Positions 15,659 to 24,544 of a stretch of DNA of 64,000 bases are shown here, piece by piece. Below the pieces are notes generated by a model. That model was not told the DNA's origin, did no database searches, and was given only the letters and a program-made list of their open reading frames with translations. The first letter of the stretch is position 1; every line of letters starts with the position of its first letter. The position numbers and the translations under genes were made by a program. Where the stretch lies: positions 1,575,898 to 1,639,897 of the forward strand of contig NZ_BSTJ01000001.1 in assembly GCF_030269445.1 (NCBI RefSeq), read 5' to 3'. This DNA comes from Actinoallomurus iriomotensis (GTDB lineage: Bacteria; Actinomycetota; Actinomycetes; Streptosporangiales; Streptosporangiaceae).

Positions 15659-17041
15659 TCAGGTCGTCTGGGCGGCCGGTTGGGTCACCTTGCCGCCTCC
15701 GCCGTTGCCGGCGCCCGGATCGGAGGTGTTGTTACCACCGCCACCGTCGGTCGGCTCCCCGGTGTCGCCGTCGCCGGGCTCCGTCGTGTCGCCGCCGCCG
15801 GGCTTCGTCGGGCCGCCGGAGGTGGTCGGACGCGACGTCGAGGGCTCGGGCTGCCCGCTGTCGGTCGGGGGCGGGCCGCCGTGGGTCGGACGCGACGTCG
15901 GGCCGGTCGGCGCGTCGGGCTCCGAGGAGGTCGCCGGAGCACTGGAGGGAGCGGGCGTCGCCCCACCGCCGCCGGACGGGTGACCGCCGCCGCGGGAGGC
16001 CGCCCAGACGACCACGGCGATCACGCAGACCGCGATCAGCAGACCCGCGAGCGCCGCCACGGCCGCACGCGGGGAGAGCGGCCTCCGTACGCCGGCCGGC
16101 GCGGTCGCGGTGGACGCCGGCGTCGGCCTCGTCGGCGGGATCGCGTCCGCCACCGCCGTGCCGGCGAACGCCGCGCCCTGCCCCAGGATCGCGGTCTCCG
16201 GATCTCCGGAACCGGCCGGCGAGGGGGTGAGGCCCTCCTCGCCGAGCAGCCGCATCAGCAGCGTCTGGGTCTGCGGGCGCTGCGCCGGGTCCTTGGCGAG
16301 GCAGCCGGCGACGATGCCGCGCAGCGGCTCCTCCATCGAGCCGAGGTCCGGCGGCTCGTTGACGATCCGGTGGATCACCGCCATGACGGTGTCCTGGCCG
16401 AACGGCGCCTGCCCGGTCGCGGCGTAAACCATCGTCGAGGCCCAGGAGAACAGGTCCGCCGCCGGGGTGATCTCCTGGCCGGACAGTTGCTCGGGCGCCA
16501 TGTAGGCGGGCGTGCCGATGGCGGAGTTGGTCATGGTGGCCGCCGCGTCGAGCGCCCGCGCGATGCCGAAGTCGATCACTCGCGGCCCGTCGGCGGCGAT
16601 CAGGACGTTCTGCGGCTTGAAGTCGCGGTGGACGATGCCCGCCTGGTGGATGGCGACCAGCGCGGTCACCGTGCCGATCGCCAGCCGCTCCAGATCCGCG
16701 CCGGAACGCGGGGAGTCGGTGGAGACGAGCTGGTACAGCGACGGGCCGGGGACGTACTCGCTGACGATGTAGGGCCGGTCGCCGTCGACGTCGGCGTCGA
16801 GCACCTGCGCGGTGCAGAACCGCGCTACGCGCTTGACCGCCTCGAGCTCGCGCAGGAACCGCGAGCGCGCCACGTCGTCCTGGGCGAGGTCGGCGCGGAG
16901 CAGCTTGACGGCCACCTGCTCGCCCGAGGCGGACCGGCCGAGGTAGACGACGCCCTGGCCGCCCTCGCCCAGACGCGCCGTGATGGTGTACGAGCCGAGC
17001 CGCTCCGGGTCACCCGGCTTGAGTGGACGGCCGTCCGGCAT
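15659..17041 (-). CDS. Ser/Thr protein kinase (PknB family) with Pro/Gly/Thr-rich exported tail
   Basis: 460 residues. Kinase domain ~15-270: [12 protein letters not shown] (Gly loop), VAVKLL (Lys), [10 protein letters not shown] (catalytic loop), VIDFGIAR (DFG), [12 protein letters not shown] juxtamembrane linker leads to one transmembrane helix ([20 protein letters not shown], ~330-350). The external ~110 residues are low-complexity Gly/Pro/Ser/Thr with no folded domain, unlike the other kinases here. ATG at 17041 has AGGAG 7 bases upstream. Its stop is immediately followed by mshB, suggesting co-transcription. The partner and substrate are unknown. Confidence 0.92.
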   Translation of the reverse strand: MPDGRPLKPGDPERLGSYTITARLGEGGQGVVYLGRSASGEQVAVKLLRADLAQDDVARSRFLRELEAVKRVARFCTAQVLDADVDGDRPYIVSEYVPGPSLYQLVSTDSPRSGADLERLAIGTVTALVAIHQAGIVHRDFKPQNVLIAADGPRVIDFGIARALDAAATMTNSAIGTPAYMAPEQLSGQEITPAADLFSWASTMVYAATGQAPFGQDTVMAVIHRIVNEPPDLGSMEEPLRGIVAGCLAKDPAQRPQTQTLLMRLLGEEGLTPSPAGSGDPETAILGQGAAFAGTAVADAIPPTRPTPASTATAPAGVRRPLSPRAAVAALAGLLIAVCVIAVVVWAASRGGGHPSGGGGATPAPSSAPATSSEPDAPTGPTSRPTHGGPPPTDSGQPEPSTSRPTTSGGPTKPGGGDTTEPGDGDTGEPTDGGGGNNTSDPGAGNGGGGKVTQPAAQTT

Positions 17042-17143
17042 CAACGCTCCTGTAGGGGAAGTTCGCGGGTGACTACCGTAGCCGTTCGCCCGGGGTCACG
17101 GCCGTCTTCGCGACGCTCGTGTCCGGCTGGCAGGATCGAAGGC

Positions 17144-19228
17144 ATGACCATCAGCTTCCCACGACAGAGCGCTCGAACCCGACGATTCACTCTTGGTGCC
17201 CCGCGCGGCTTCCTCGTGTCGTCCGACGGCGCCCGCGTCGTCTTTCTGCGTTCCCGGCACGGCACGGATCCGGTCACGTGCCTGTGGACGGTCGACGTCG
17301 GCGACGACGCGATCGGCGAGGAGCGTCTCATCGTGGACCCGCGCGCCCTCGACCTGCCCGGCGAGGAGGACCTGCCGGCCGAGGAACGTGCCCGCCGGGA
17401 ACGCGCCCGCGAGCAGGCCGGCGGCGTCACCTCGTACGCGGCCGACTCCGAGCTGACCATGGCCGCCTTCGCCCTGTCCGGACGCCTCTTCGTCACCGAC
17501 CTCGACAAGGACGTGCGGCCGCTCGACGCCGCGGCCCCGGTCTTCGACCCGCGTCCGGACCCGACCGGACGCCGCGTCGCGTACGTGTCCGGGCGCGCCC
17601 TGCGGGTGATCGATGTGTCCTCCGGCGCGGACCGCGCGCTCGCCGAGCCCGAGGACGACCAGGTCTCCTACGGGCTGGCGGAGTTCGTCGCGGCCGAGGA
17701 GATGCAGCGCATGCGCGGCTTCTGGTGGTCGCCGGACGGTGAGGCCGTGCTCGCCGCGCGCGTCGACGAGTCCCCCGTGCAGCGGTGGCACATCGCCGAC
17801 CCGGCCAACCCCGGCCGGCCGGCGGTGGAGGTCGCCTATCCCGCCGCGGGCACGCCCAACGCGGACGTCTCGCTGGTCGTGCTGGGCCTCGACGGCCGCC
17901 GGCAGCCGGTCGAGTGGGACCGCGAGACCTACCCCTACCTCGCCGAGGCGAGCTGGGACTCCGACGGCATCCTGCTCGTCGTGCAGACCCGCGACCAGAA
18001 GGTCATGCGGATCCTGTCCGCCGACCCGGCCACCGGCGGGACCACGCTCGTGCGCGAGGACACCGACCCGGTCTGGATCGACATCGTGCCCGGCGTGCCC
18101 GCCCGTACCGCGAGCGGCGACCTGGTCTGGGTCGCCGAGGACGACACGGCCCGCCGGCTGCTCGTGGGCGGTGATCCGGTCACGCCGGGCGGCCTGCAGG
18201 TACGGTCCGTGCTGAGCGTGGACGGCGACACCGTGCTGTTCACCGCCTCCGACGAGCCCACCGAGATCCACGTGTGGGTCTACGACGGCAGCGGGCTCAC
18301 CCGGCTGAGCAGCGGGAGCGGCGTGTTCGGCGGCCGGCGCAGGGGCGGCACCACCGTGATCTCCGGAGGCCGGCTCGACCGGTTCGGCGTCGAGACGGCC
18401 GTCCAGCGGGCCGGCCGGGCGCTCGGCCACATCGCCTCCCACGCCGACAAGCCCGAGATCGAGGTGAACGTCAACCTGATCCGCGCCGGCGAGCGCGAGC
18501 TGCGCACCGCCGTGCTGCTGCCCACCGGCTACTCCGGCGACGAGCCGCTGCCGGTGCTCATGGACCCGTACGGCGGCCCGCACGCCCAGCGGGTGCTCGC
18601 CACGCGGCGCGCCTTCGCCGAGTCGCAGTGGCTCGCCGACCAGGGCTTCGCCGTGGTGGTCGCCGACGGCCGCGGCAGCCCCGCCCGCGGGCCGCAGTGG
18701 GAGCGGGCGATCCACCGCGACGTGGTCGGGCCGGTGCTGGAGGACCAGGTCACGGCCCTGCACGCGGCCGCCGAGCACTTCCCGCTCGACCTGTCACGCG
18801 TGGGGATCCGCGGCTGGTCGTTCGGCGGGTACCTCGCCGCGCTCGCGGTGCTCCACCGCCCCGACGTCTTCCACGCGGCGGTGGCGGGCGCCCCGGTCAC
18901 CGACTGGACCCTGTACGACACCCACTACACCGAGCGCTACCTCGGCGACCCGAACGAGGACCCGGAACCGTACGAGCGGGCAAGCCTGATCTCGGCGTTC
19001 TCGGGCGAGCAGGGCTCGCGCACCATGCGTCCGCTACTGGTCATCCACGGCCTGGCCGACGACAACGTGGTCGTGGCGCACACGCTGCGCTTCTCCTCGG
19101 CCCTGCTCGCCGCGGGCCTGCCGCACAGCGTGCTGCCGCTGTCGGGCGTCACCCACATGACGCCGCAGGAGGTCGTGGCGGAGAACCTCATGCTGTTGCA
19201 GGTGGAGTTCCTCAAGAACGCGCTGTAG
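17144..19228 (+). CDS. S9 family peptidase (dipeptidyl peptidase IV-like)
   Basis: 694 residues. The N-terminal beta-propeller (~10-430) carries the DPP-IV double-Glu signature in FVAAEEMQRMRGFWWSPDG, which anchors the substrate amino terminus. The C-terminal alpha/beta-hydrolase has nucleophile GWSFGGY (Ser ~557), Asp in GLADDNV (~637) and His in GVTHM (~669). It should cleave N-terminal dipeptides, probably X-Pro. No signal peptide is visible, so it is likely cytoplasmic and may finish degradation of imported peptides. ATG at 17144 with GAAGG upstream fixes the start; a much longer frame to the left is antisense to mshB and the kinase gene. Confidence 0.94.
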   Translation: MTISFPRQSARTRRFTLGAPRGFLVSSDGARVVFLRSRHGTDPVTCLWTVDVGDDAIGEERLIVDPRALDLPGEEDLPAEERARRERAREQAGGVTSYAADSELTMAAFALSGRLFVTDLDKDVRPLDAAAPVFDPRPDPTGRRVAYVSGRALRVIDVSSGADRALAEPEDDQVSYGLAEFVAAEEMQRMRGFWWSPDGEAVLAARVDESPVQRWHIADPANPGRPAVEVAYPAAGTPNADVSLVVLGLDGRRQPVEWDRETYPYLAEASWDSDGILLVVQTRDQKVMRILSADPATGGTTLVREDTDPVWIDIVPGVPARTASGDLVWVAEDDTARRLLVGGDPVTPGGLQVRSVLSVDGDTVLFTASDEPTEIHVWVYDGSGLTRLSSGSGVFGGRRRGGTTVISGGRLDRFGVETAVQRAGRALGHIASHADKPEIEVNVNLIRAGERELRTAVLLPTGYSGDEPLPVLMDPYGGPHAQRVLATRRAFAESQWLADQGFAVVVADGRGSPARGPQWERAIHRDVVGPVLEDQVTALHAAAEHFPLDLSRVGIRGWSFGGYLAALAVLHRPDVFHAAVAGAPVTDWTLYDTHYTERYLGDPNEDPEPYERASLISAFSGEQGSRTMRPLLVIHGLADDNVVVAHTLRFSSALLAAGLPHSVLPLSGVTHMTPQEVVAENLMLLQVEFLKNAL

Positions 19229-19289
19229 ACCGGGAAGCGGGCGGGGCGGGCCGGCCGTCTCGCGCGGATGCGGGCGGGAGTGGGACGAC

Positions 19290-19523
19290 GTGCCGGACGA
19301 CAGTGGGCTGCCGCCGTGTTCGCGTTGCGGGCGTCGGGTCGCGCGGCTGGTGTACGGCCGTGTGCGGCGGTCCGCGGAGGTTCGGCGGGCCCTCGACGCC
19401 GGGGAGATCCTCCTCGCGGGATGCGTCGTCGGGGTTCACCGGTGGGGCTGCCCAGGGTGCGGGGCGCGCTACGTCGACGCCCCCGCGCCCGGACAGGGGT
19501 GGTCGGCCGACGAATGGTTCTAA
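19290..19523 (+). CDS. Small zinc-ribbon hypothetical protein
   Basis: 77 residues with two Cys pairs, CSRCG near the N-terminus and CPGCG near residue 57, a pattern typical of a structural zinc ribbon. Between them is RLVYGRV...AGEILLAGCVV, also seen in small actinobacterial proteins of unknown function. GTG start at 19290. The stop is followed one base later by the start of the phosphatase gene, so the two are translationally close. It is too small to be an enzyme; a nucleic-acid or protein-binding role is possible. Confidence 0.7.
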   Translation: MPDDSGLPPCSRCGRRVARLVYGRVRRSAEVRRALDAGEILLAGCVVGVHRWGCPGCGARYVDAPAPGQGWSADEWF

Positions 19524-19524
19524 G

Positions 19525-20103
19525 ATGCCCGGCATGGTGGAGGAGTTCCGGATCGTCGTGGTCTGCACGGCGAACATCTGCCGGTCGCCGATGGCCGAGG
19601 CGATGATCCGGCGTGCTTTGCGTGAGGGTGGGCCGGGCGCCGCCGGTGTCGTCGTCGAGAGCGCCGGGGTGTACGGGCACGAGGGCAGCCCGATCGCGCC
19701 CGGGTCCGCGTCGGCGCTCCGGGCGCTGGGCATCGAGGACGACGGTCACCGCGGCCGGCTGCTGACGCCCGCCATCGTCGGTGCCGCCGACCTCGTGCTC
19801 ACCATGGAGGAACGGCACCGTGAGGCGATCCTCGCCGGCAGTCCCGAGGCGCGCGACCGGACCTTCACCCTGCGGGAGTTCGCCCGGCTGGTCGGCGGCC
19901 AGGCGCCGCCCGCCGAGGGCGGAGCGGCCGGCCGGGCCCGCGCGCTGGTGGCCGCCGCCGGCCCGCGGCGCACGCGGCTACCCTGGGCCGGCGTGGACGA
20001 CGTGCCGGACCCCTACGGCGGGCCGAGCGAGGGATACCACGCGTGCGCGGCCCTCATCCTGGGTGAGGTCGGCACGCTGCTTCGGCCGCTCCTCGGCATC
20101 TGA
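19525..20103 (+). CDS. Low-molecular-weight protein tyrosine phosphatase family protein
   Basis: 192 residues. The P-loop near the N-terminus is VVVCTANICRSPMAEAM, the C-X5-R(S/T) signature of LMW-PTPs, and the general-acid loop is VDDVPDPYGG near residue 155. It dephosphorylates phosphotyrosine; related proteins also act on arsenate or bacterial tyrosine kinases. It is slightly longer than the usual ~150-160 aa, with an Ala/Gly/Arg-rich insertion around 118-148. ATG at 19525 and ATG at 19534 are both possible starts; neither has a strong Shine-Dalgarno. It follows the zinc-ribbon gene with a one-base gap. Confidence 0.9.
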   Translation: MPGMVEEFRIVVVCTANICRSPMAEAMIRRALREGGPGAAGVVVESAGVYGHEGSPIAPGSASALRALGIEDDGHRGRLLTPAIVGAADLVLTMEERHREAILAGSPEARDRTFTLREFARLVGGQAPPAEGGAAGRARALVAAAGPRRTRLPWAGVDDVPDPYGGPSEGYHACAALILGEVGTLLRPLLGI

Positions 20104-20165
20104 CGCGCCACGGCGCGAGCCACCGTCCACTTTCCTCGGCGGGCTTCCGCGGCGAGGATGCCGTC

Positions 20166-20744
20166 ATGGCCGCGATCGCATGCCCGATGAGACGTCCTCG
20201 CCGATGGCTCGCCGCGGCGTCGCCCGCCGTCCTGTGGCTGTGCCTGGCCGGGTGTGCGGGCGGCTCCGCACCCGCACCGGGCGCCACGCCGCCGGCCGGT
20301 CGCGCCGCACCGTCCCCGGCCTCCCCCGAGGCCCTCGGCCCGGACGGGCGGGCCGGGTGCGCTCCGCCCTCTCCGATCGGCAGCGCGGCGCCGCCGCAGA
20401 GCGCCGGACCAGGCGGCCCCGAGGTCCGGGGCACCGGCCACGGCGTCGGCTTGTGGGGCCTCATCATGGTGCCGTTCCGGTCCCCACTGATCCGTTCGGG
20501 CGACCGCGTGAAAATCGTCTGGAGGATGACCGGCACGGGTGAGCTGCGCCTGTCGGCGGTGGATCCCGACGGCCGGACCAGGCGGCTCGACTGGGGCCCC
20601 GAGGCGCACGGCGGCAGCAGTTACCGGCGCCCCGGCGACGAGTGGGGCGCCGGCTACCGGTTCGACCGGCCCGGCTGCTGGGACCTCCACGCCGCCCGAG
20701 GTATCGCGACCGCCGACGTCTGGATCGAGGTCGGCCGCCGCTGA
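20166..20744 (+). CDS. Lipoprotein
   Basis: 192 residues. An Arg-rich start, a hydrophobic segment (WLAAASPAVLWLCL) and lipobox LAGC at about residue 30 indicate lipid anchoring outside the cell. A Pro/Ala-rich linker (to ~90) is followed by a compact beta-rich domain with IMVPFRSPLIRSGDRVKIVW and WGAGYRFDRPGCWDLH, possibly an immunoglobulin-like fold. Similar small exported domains are common in actinobacteria and have no assigned function. ATG at 20166 has GAGG upstream. It is convergent with the ABC exporter operon, 23 bp between stops. Confidence 0.75.
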   Translation: MAAIACPMRRPRRWLAAASPAVLWLCLAGCAGGSAPAPGATPPAGRAAPSPASPEALGPDGRAGCAPPSPIGSAAPPQSAGPGGPEVRGTGHGVGLWGLIMVPFRSPLIRSGDRVKIVWRMTGTGELRLSAVDPDGRTRRLDWGPEAHGGSSYRRPGDEWGAGYRFDRPGCWDLHAARGIATADVWIEVGRR

Positions 20745-20767
20745 TCCCCGTGACCGGCCCGCGGGCC

Positions 20768-22582
20768 TCACGCCTCGCGGGGGACCGCGTCCCGCTCCAC
20801 CGGGCCGCCGTGCCAGGAGTCCCACAGCGCGGCGTACGAGCCGCGTGCCGCGATCAGCTCCTCGTGGCGGCCCAGTTCGGTGATCCGGCCGTCCTCGACG
20901 ACGGCCACCCGGTCGGCGTCGTGGGCGGTGTGCAGCCGGTGTGCGATCGCCACGACCGTACGGCCCGCCAGCACCGCCGACAGCGTGCGTTCGAGGTGGC
21001 GCGCCGCCCGTGGGTCGAGCAGCGACGTCGCCTCGTCCAGCACCAGCGTGTGCGGGTCGGCGAGGACGAGCCGGGCGAGCGCGAGCTGCTGGGCCTGCGC
21101 GGGTGACAACGCCAGGCCGCCCGTGCCCACCTGGGTGTCCAGGCCGTCCGGCAGCTCGGCGACCCAGTCGGCCTCGACCGCGGCCAGGGCTGTGGCCGCC
21201 TCCTCCTCCGTCGCCTCCGGCCGGGCCATCAGCAGGTTGTCGCGCACCGTCCCCTTGAACACGTGATGCTCCTGGGTGACGAGCGCGACGTGCCCGCGCA
21301 GGTCCTCCAGCGGCAGGTCCGCCAGCGGCACCCCGCCGACCTTGAGCGAGCCGGTACGCGGCCGCAGGATGCCGGCGATCAGCCGGCCCAGCGTGGACTT
21401 GCCCGCGCCGCTGGGGCCGACCATCGCGAGCCGCTCCCCCGGCCGCAACCGCAGGTCCACGCCGTGCAGCACGTCATGGCCCGCGCGGTAGGCGTACCGG
21501 ACGTCGTCCAGCACGATGCGCTCACCGGCCGGGCGCGCCGTGGTGGGCGTGCGGTCGGCGCGCGCCTCGGAGACGCCCAGCAGCCGCGCCAGCGACGCCC
21601 CGCCCACCTGGAGCTCGTCGATCCACGACAGCAGCCGGTCGAGCGGGTCGATGAGCTGCTGGACGTACAACGTCGCCGCGGTCACCTGCGCGAGCGAGGC
21701 GAGCCCCCAGATGTAGAGCAGGCCGCCGACCAGCAGCGTCGCCACCACCGGCAGGACGTAGCCGACCTCGACCATCGGGAACCACACCGTGCGCAGGCCC
21801 AGCGTGTAGCGTTCGGCCGCCCACGCGCCGGCGATGTCGGTGTTCGTCCGCGCGACCCGGCGGTCCTCCAGGCGCAGCGCCTCGACCGTGCGCGCGCCCT
21901 CCACCGTCTCGGTCAGCCCGGCGGTCACCGAGCCCCACGCGGCGTTCTCCCAGAGGTAACCCGCCCGCGCCCGCGCGAGGTACCACTTCGTGCCGCCCCA
22001 CAGCAGCGGCACGCCGACCAGGCACGGCAGCGCGGTCAGCGGCCCGACGAGCAGGAGCGCGCCGACCGCGAACGCGCCGGTCACGAGGGCGATCAGCGTC
22101 TCCGGGACCGCGTGCCGCACGCTGCGCGACAGCACGTCGACGTCGCGGGACGTCCGGGTGATCAGGTCGCCGGTGCCGGCCCGCTCGACGGTCGACAGCG
22201 GGAGTTCGAGGACCCGGTCGACGAACTCCTCGCGCAGCCGGGCGAGGACCTTCTCGCCCAGCCGCGCCGAGACGTACACGGCGTACCTCATCAGCACGCC
22301 CTGGGCGACGATGAACACCGCGATGGTGAGCGCGATCCGGTCGACCGTCCAGTGGGAGGTGCCGTGGCGCACGTCCTCGACCAGCTCGCCGAGCAACCGG
22401 GGTGCGACCAGGCCGGAGACGGCGGCGAGCCCGTGCAGGCCCAGCGCGAGCGCGAGCTGCCCCGGGTAGGCGACGGTCAGCCGCCGGGCGTACGCGCGTA
22501 CCTGCGCCGGTGTCGCGACGGGCAGGATCCGGTCGTGCGCCGGGATCCTCGGTGGCCCGTCGGCGACCGCGTCTTCGGTCAT
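20768..22582 (-). CDS. ABC exporter half-transporter, ATPase-competent subunit with degenerate signature motif
   Basis: 604 residues: an exporter-type membrane domain (~20-330, six helices) then the nucleotide-binding domain. Walker A is GPSGAGKST (~392), the Q-loop VTQEHHVFKG, Walker B LVLDEATSLLD (~517) and switch His in AIAHRL, all canonical. The ABC signature is degenerate, LSPAQAQQLALARL, instead of LSGGQ. It pairs with the upstream half-transporter, which has the opposite defects, giving one consensus ATP site per heterodimer, as in TmrAB-type exporters. The start ATG at 22582 has AGGAGG just upstream, supplied by the last 68-bp repeat, and overlaps the stop of the third mini-ORF. Substrate unknown. 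Confidence 0.92.
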   Translation of the reverse strand: MTEDAVADGPPRIPAHDRILPVATPAQVRAYARRLTVAYPGQLALALGLHGLAAVSGLVAPRLLGELVEDVRHGTSHWTVDRIALTIAVFIVAQGVLMRYAVYVSARLGEKVLARLREEFVDRVLELPLSTVERAGTGDLITRTSRDVDVLSRSVRHAVPETLIALVTGAFAVGALLLVGPLTALPCLVGVPLLWGGTKWYLARARAGYLWENAAWGSVTAGLTETVEGARTVEALRLEDRRVARTNTDIAGAWAAERYTLGLRTVWFPMVEVGYVLPVVATLLVGGLLYIWGLASLAQVTAATLYVQQLIDPLDRLLSWIDELQVGGASLARLLGVSEARADRTPTTARPAGERIVLDDVRYAYRAGHDVLHGVDLRLRPGERLAMVGPSGAGKSTLGRLIAGILRPRTGSLKVGGVPLADLPLEDLRGHVALVTQEHHVFKGTVRDNLLMARPEATEEEAATALAAVEADWVAELPDGLDTQVGTGGLALSPAQAQQLALARLVLADPHTLVLDEATSLLDPRAARHLERTLSAVLAGRTVVAIAHRLHTAHDADRVAVVEDGRITELGRHEELIAARGSYAALWDSWHGGPVERDAVPREA

Positions 22583-22650
22583 GAGCCCTCCTTCGTCGGA
22601 GGAAGTGACCACCGGACCGTGCCTTCGACTTCCTCGCTTCGCTCGGTCAT
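22579..22650 (-). CDS. Mini-ORF 3 of 68-bp repeat (23 aa)
   Basis: Begins MTERSEEVEGTV and ends PPTKEGS. Its TGA overlaps the ATG of the downstream ABC half-transporter at 22582, and its last codons contain that gene's AAGGAGG ribosome site. Confidence 0.5.
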   Translation of the reverse strand: MTERSEEVEGTVRWSLPPTKEGS

Positions 22651-22718
22651 GAGACCTCCTTCGTCGGAGGGTGTGACCACCGGACCGAGCCTTCGACTCC
22701 CTCGCTTCGCTCGGTCAT
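22647..22718 (-). CDS. Mini-ORF 2 of 68-bp repeat (23 aa)
   Basis: Begins MTERSEGVEGSV and ends HPPTKEVS. It is led by AAGGAGG from the preceding repeat, with ATGA overlaps at both ends. Differs from mini-ORF 1 at three residues. Confidence 0.5.
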   Translation of the reverse strand: MTERSEGVEGSVRWSHPPTKEVS

Positions 22719-22786
22719 GAGACCTCCTTCGTCGGAGGAAGTGACCACCGGGGCGTGCCTTCGACTCCCTCGCTTCGCTCGGTCAT
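22715..22786 (-). CDS. Mini-ORF 1 of 68-bp repeat (23 aa)
   Basis: Begins MTERSEGVEG and ends PPTKEVS. The start overlaps the upstream ABC gene's stop (ATGA) and the stop overlaps the next mini-ORF's ATG the same way. AGAGGAG lies just upstream. Differences between copies are not mainly silent, so the act of translation may matter more than the peptide. Confidence 0.5.
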   Translation of the reverse strand: MTERSEGVEGTPRWSLPPTKEVS

Positions 22787-24471
22787 GGCTCCTCTTCTCT
22801 CGTGACGGTGGCGGCGTAGCGCGGGACGGTGGCGAGCAGTTCGCGGTGCGGACCCGTCGCGGTGACCCGGCCCGCGTCCACGAACGCCACCTCGTCGGCC
22901 CGGTCGAGGACGAGCGGGCTGGTGGTGCACACGACCGTGGTACGGCCGGCGCGGTGCTCCGCGAGCCGGCCCGCGATGCGCGCCTCGGTGTGCGCGTCCA
23001 CCGCCGAGGTCGGCTCGACCAGGATCAGCACCTCCGGGTCGGCGGCGAGCGCGCGGGCGAGCCGGAGGCGTTGCTGCTGCCCGCCGGAGAACTCCCGTCC
23101 GCCCTCGGCGATCTCGTCGTCGAGGCCCGACGGCAGCTCCTCGACGATGTCGGTCGCGCAGGCCGTGTACAGGGCGTCGCGCAGCTCCCGCTCGGAGCGG
23201 CCGCCGATCTCCTCCCGCAGCGGCCCGGAGAACAGCCGGGCGCCGGGGTCGGCGACCAGCACGGCCTCGCGCATCGCGGGCAGCGTCAGCTCGCGTACGG
23301 GCGTGCCGCCCCAGGTCACCTCGTCGTCGGTGAACCGGCCGAGCCGGTCGGCGATGGCCTGCGCGTCCTCTGGCGAGGTCGCGGCGATCGCGGTGAGCCG
23401 CCCCGGCCGTACGGTGAGCCCGGAGGGCCGATCGACCATCGCGCCGGCCGCCTCGGTGCGGGTGCCCTCGTCCGGCAGCTCCGGTTCGGTGTTCAGGATC
23501 CGGACCACCCGGCGTGCCGCGACGTGCGCCTTGGTGATCTTGTCGGCCGCCTCGGTCAGGGTCCGCATCGGCTCGACCAGGAACACCGAGTAGCCGTAGA
23601 AGGACACGAGCTGGCCGATGGTGATCTGGCCGGCCAACGCGAACCGGGCGCCGATCCAGGTGACCAGCGCGACCAGCAGCCCGGGCAGCAGCACCTGGGC
23701 GCCCTCCAGGAGGGAGTCGCTGCGCGCGACCCGCACTCCGGCGGCGCGAACCGCCTGCGACTCCTCGCGGTAGCGTCCGGCGAACACCTGCTCGCCGCCG
23801 ATGCCGCGCAGCACGCGCAGGCCGGAGACGATGTCGCTCGACCGGGTGGCCAGCTCGCCCTGCAGGTCGCGCTGGTGCCGCTGGCTGCGGTGCAGCGGCC
23901 GCAGGATCGGCGCGACGACGGCGGCCATCAGCGGCACGCCGATCAGCACGACCAGCCCCAGCGGCAGCGAGGTGACCAGCAGGATCACGCCGACCAGGAC
24001 GATCGAGACGATCGCACCGGCGCCGCGCGCCGTGATGTCCATGGAGTTGCCGATGTGGGAGACGTCGGCGATGCCGACGCTGACGACCTCACCGGTCGCC
24101 ACGCGTTTGGGCAGGGTCGCCCCGAGCCGCGTGGCGTGGCGGGTCGTCACCTGCACGGTGCGGAACGCCGCGCCCAACCAGTTGGTGACCGCGAACCGGT
24201 GGCGCATGATCCCGGCCACCGCCTGCACCGCGCCGAGCCCGAGCAGCACGCCCGACCACAGCAGCAGCGCGTCGGTGTTCTTCGCCGTCACGCCCGTGTC
24301 GATGGCGCGGCCGATGGTGGCCGGCATGAGCGCCTGGGTGCCCATCCACACGACGCCCCATGCGGCCCCGCCGGCCATCGTGGCGGCCTGCACGCGCGCG
24401 ATCCACAGCAGGTAACGCGCCGGCGAGCGGCGATCGGGCGTGCCGGGATCGGACACGGGAAAAGAGCGCAT
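22783..24471 (-). CDS. ABC exporter half-transporter with non-canonical ATPase site
   Basis: 562 residues with an exporter membrane domain (~20-310) and an NBD (~330-555). The P-loop is missing: where GxxGxGK(S/T) should be the sequence is LTAIAATSPEDAQAIADRLG (~360). Walker B has lost its Asp (LILVEPTSAVD) although the adjacent Glu is kept, and the switch His is replaced (TTVVCTTSPLVL). The signature FSGGQQQRLRLARAL (~460) is perfect. It therefore donates the signature to the partner's intact Walker site but should not bind ATP normally itself. It is first in the operon, ATG 24471, and ends in an ATGA overlap with the first mini-ORF. Confidence 0.92.
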   Translation of the reverse strand: MRSFPVSDPGTPDRRSPARYLLWIARVQAATMAGGAAWGVVWMGTQALMPATIGRAIDTGVTAKNTDALLLWSGVLLGLGAVQAVAGIMRHRFAVTNWLGAAFRTVQVTTRHATRLGATLPKRVATGEVVSVGIADVSHIGNSMDITARGAGAIVSIVLVGVILLVTSLPLGLVVLIGVPLMAAVVAPILRPLHRSQRHQRDLQGELATRSSDIVSGLRVLRGIGGEQVFAGRYREESQAVRAAGVRVARSDSLLEGAQVLLPGLLVALVTWIGARFALAGQITIGQLVSFYGYSVFLVEPMRTLTEAADKITKAHVAARRVVRILNTEPELPDEGTRTEAAGAMVDRPSGLTVRPGRLTAIAATSPEDAQAIADRLGRFTDDEVTWGGTPVRELTLPAMREAVLVADPGARLFSGPLREEIGGRSERELRDALYTACATDIVEELPSGLDDEIAEGGREFSGGQQQRLRLARALAADPEVLILVEPTSAVDAHTEARIAGRLAEHRAGRTTVVCTTSPLVLDRADEVAFVDAGRVTATGPHRELLATVPRYAATVTREEEP

Positions 24472-24544
24472 ACGAAATCCCCGAACCGGGAGGCAGTGGA
24501 CCTCCCGACGTTACCCATGCGCTTTGATCAGCCGCGAACCATTT

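Larger units (their letters stand above)
22579..22786 (-). repeat. Three tandem 68-bp repeats forming a chain of ATGA-linked mini-ORFs
   Basis: ATG codons recur every 68 bp on the minus strand at 22786, 22718, 22650 and 22582. Each unit reads ATGACCGAGCGAAGCGAG at its start and CCTCCGACGAAGGAGG near its end, so each supplies the ribosome site for the next start. The CCTCC can base-pair with GGAGG across a 6-base loop. The upstream ABC gene stops within the first ATGA, and the downstream ABC gene begins at the last ATG. A diverged single copy lies at 32886-32955 between sdhC and sdhA. Confidence 0.92.

Noticed and set aside
15236-17143. Very long plus-strand open frame (1330 aa in total) running into the S9 peptidase
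   Set aside because: Its first ~640 codons are antisense to mshB and a Ser/Thr kinase, both with unmistakable motifs; only the part from ATG 17144 is real.
22783-24471. The P-loop-less ABC gene as a pseudogene
   Set aside because: The frame is intact, the signature motif is perfect and the defects exactly complement those of the partner subunit, so it reads as a specialised subunit and not decay.
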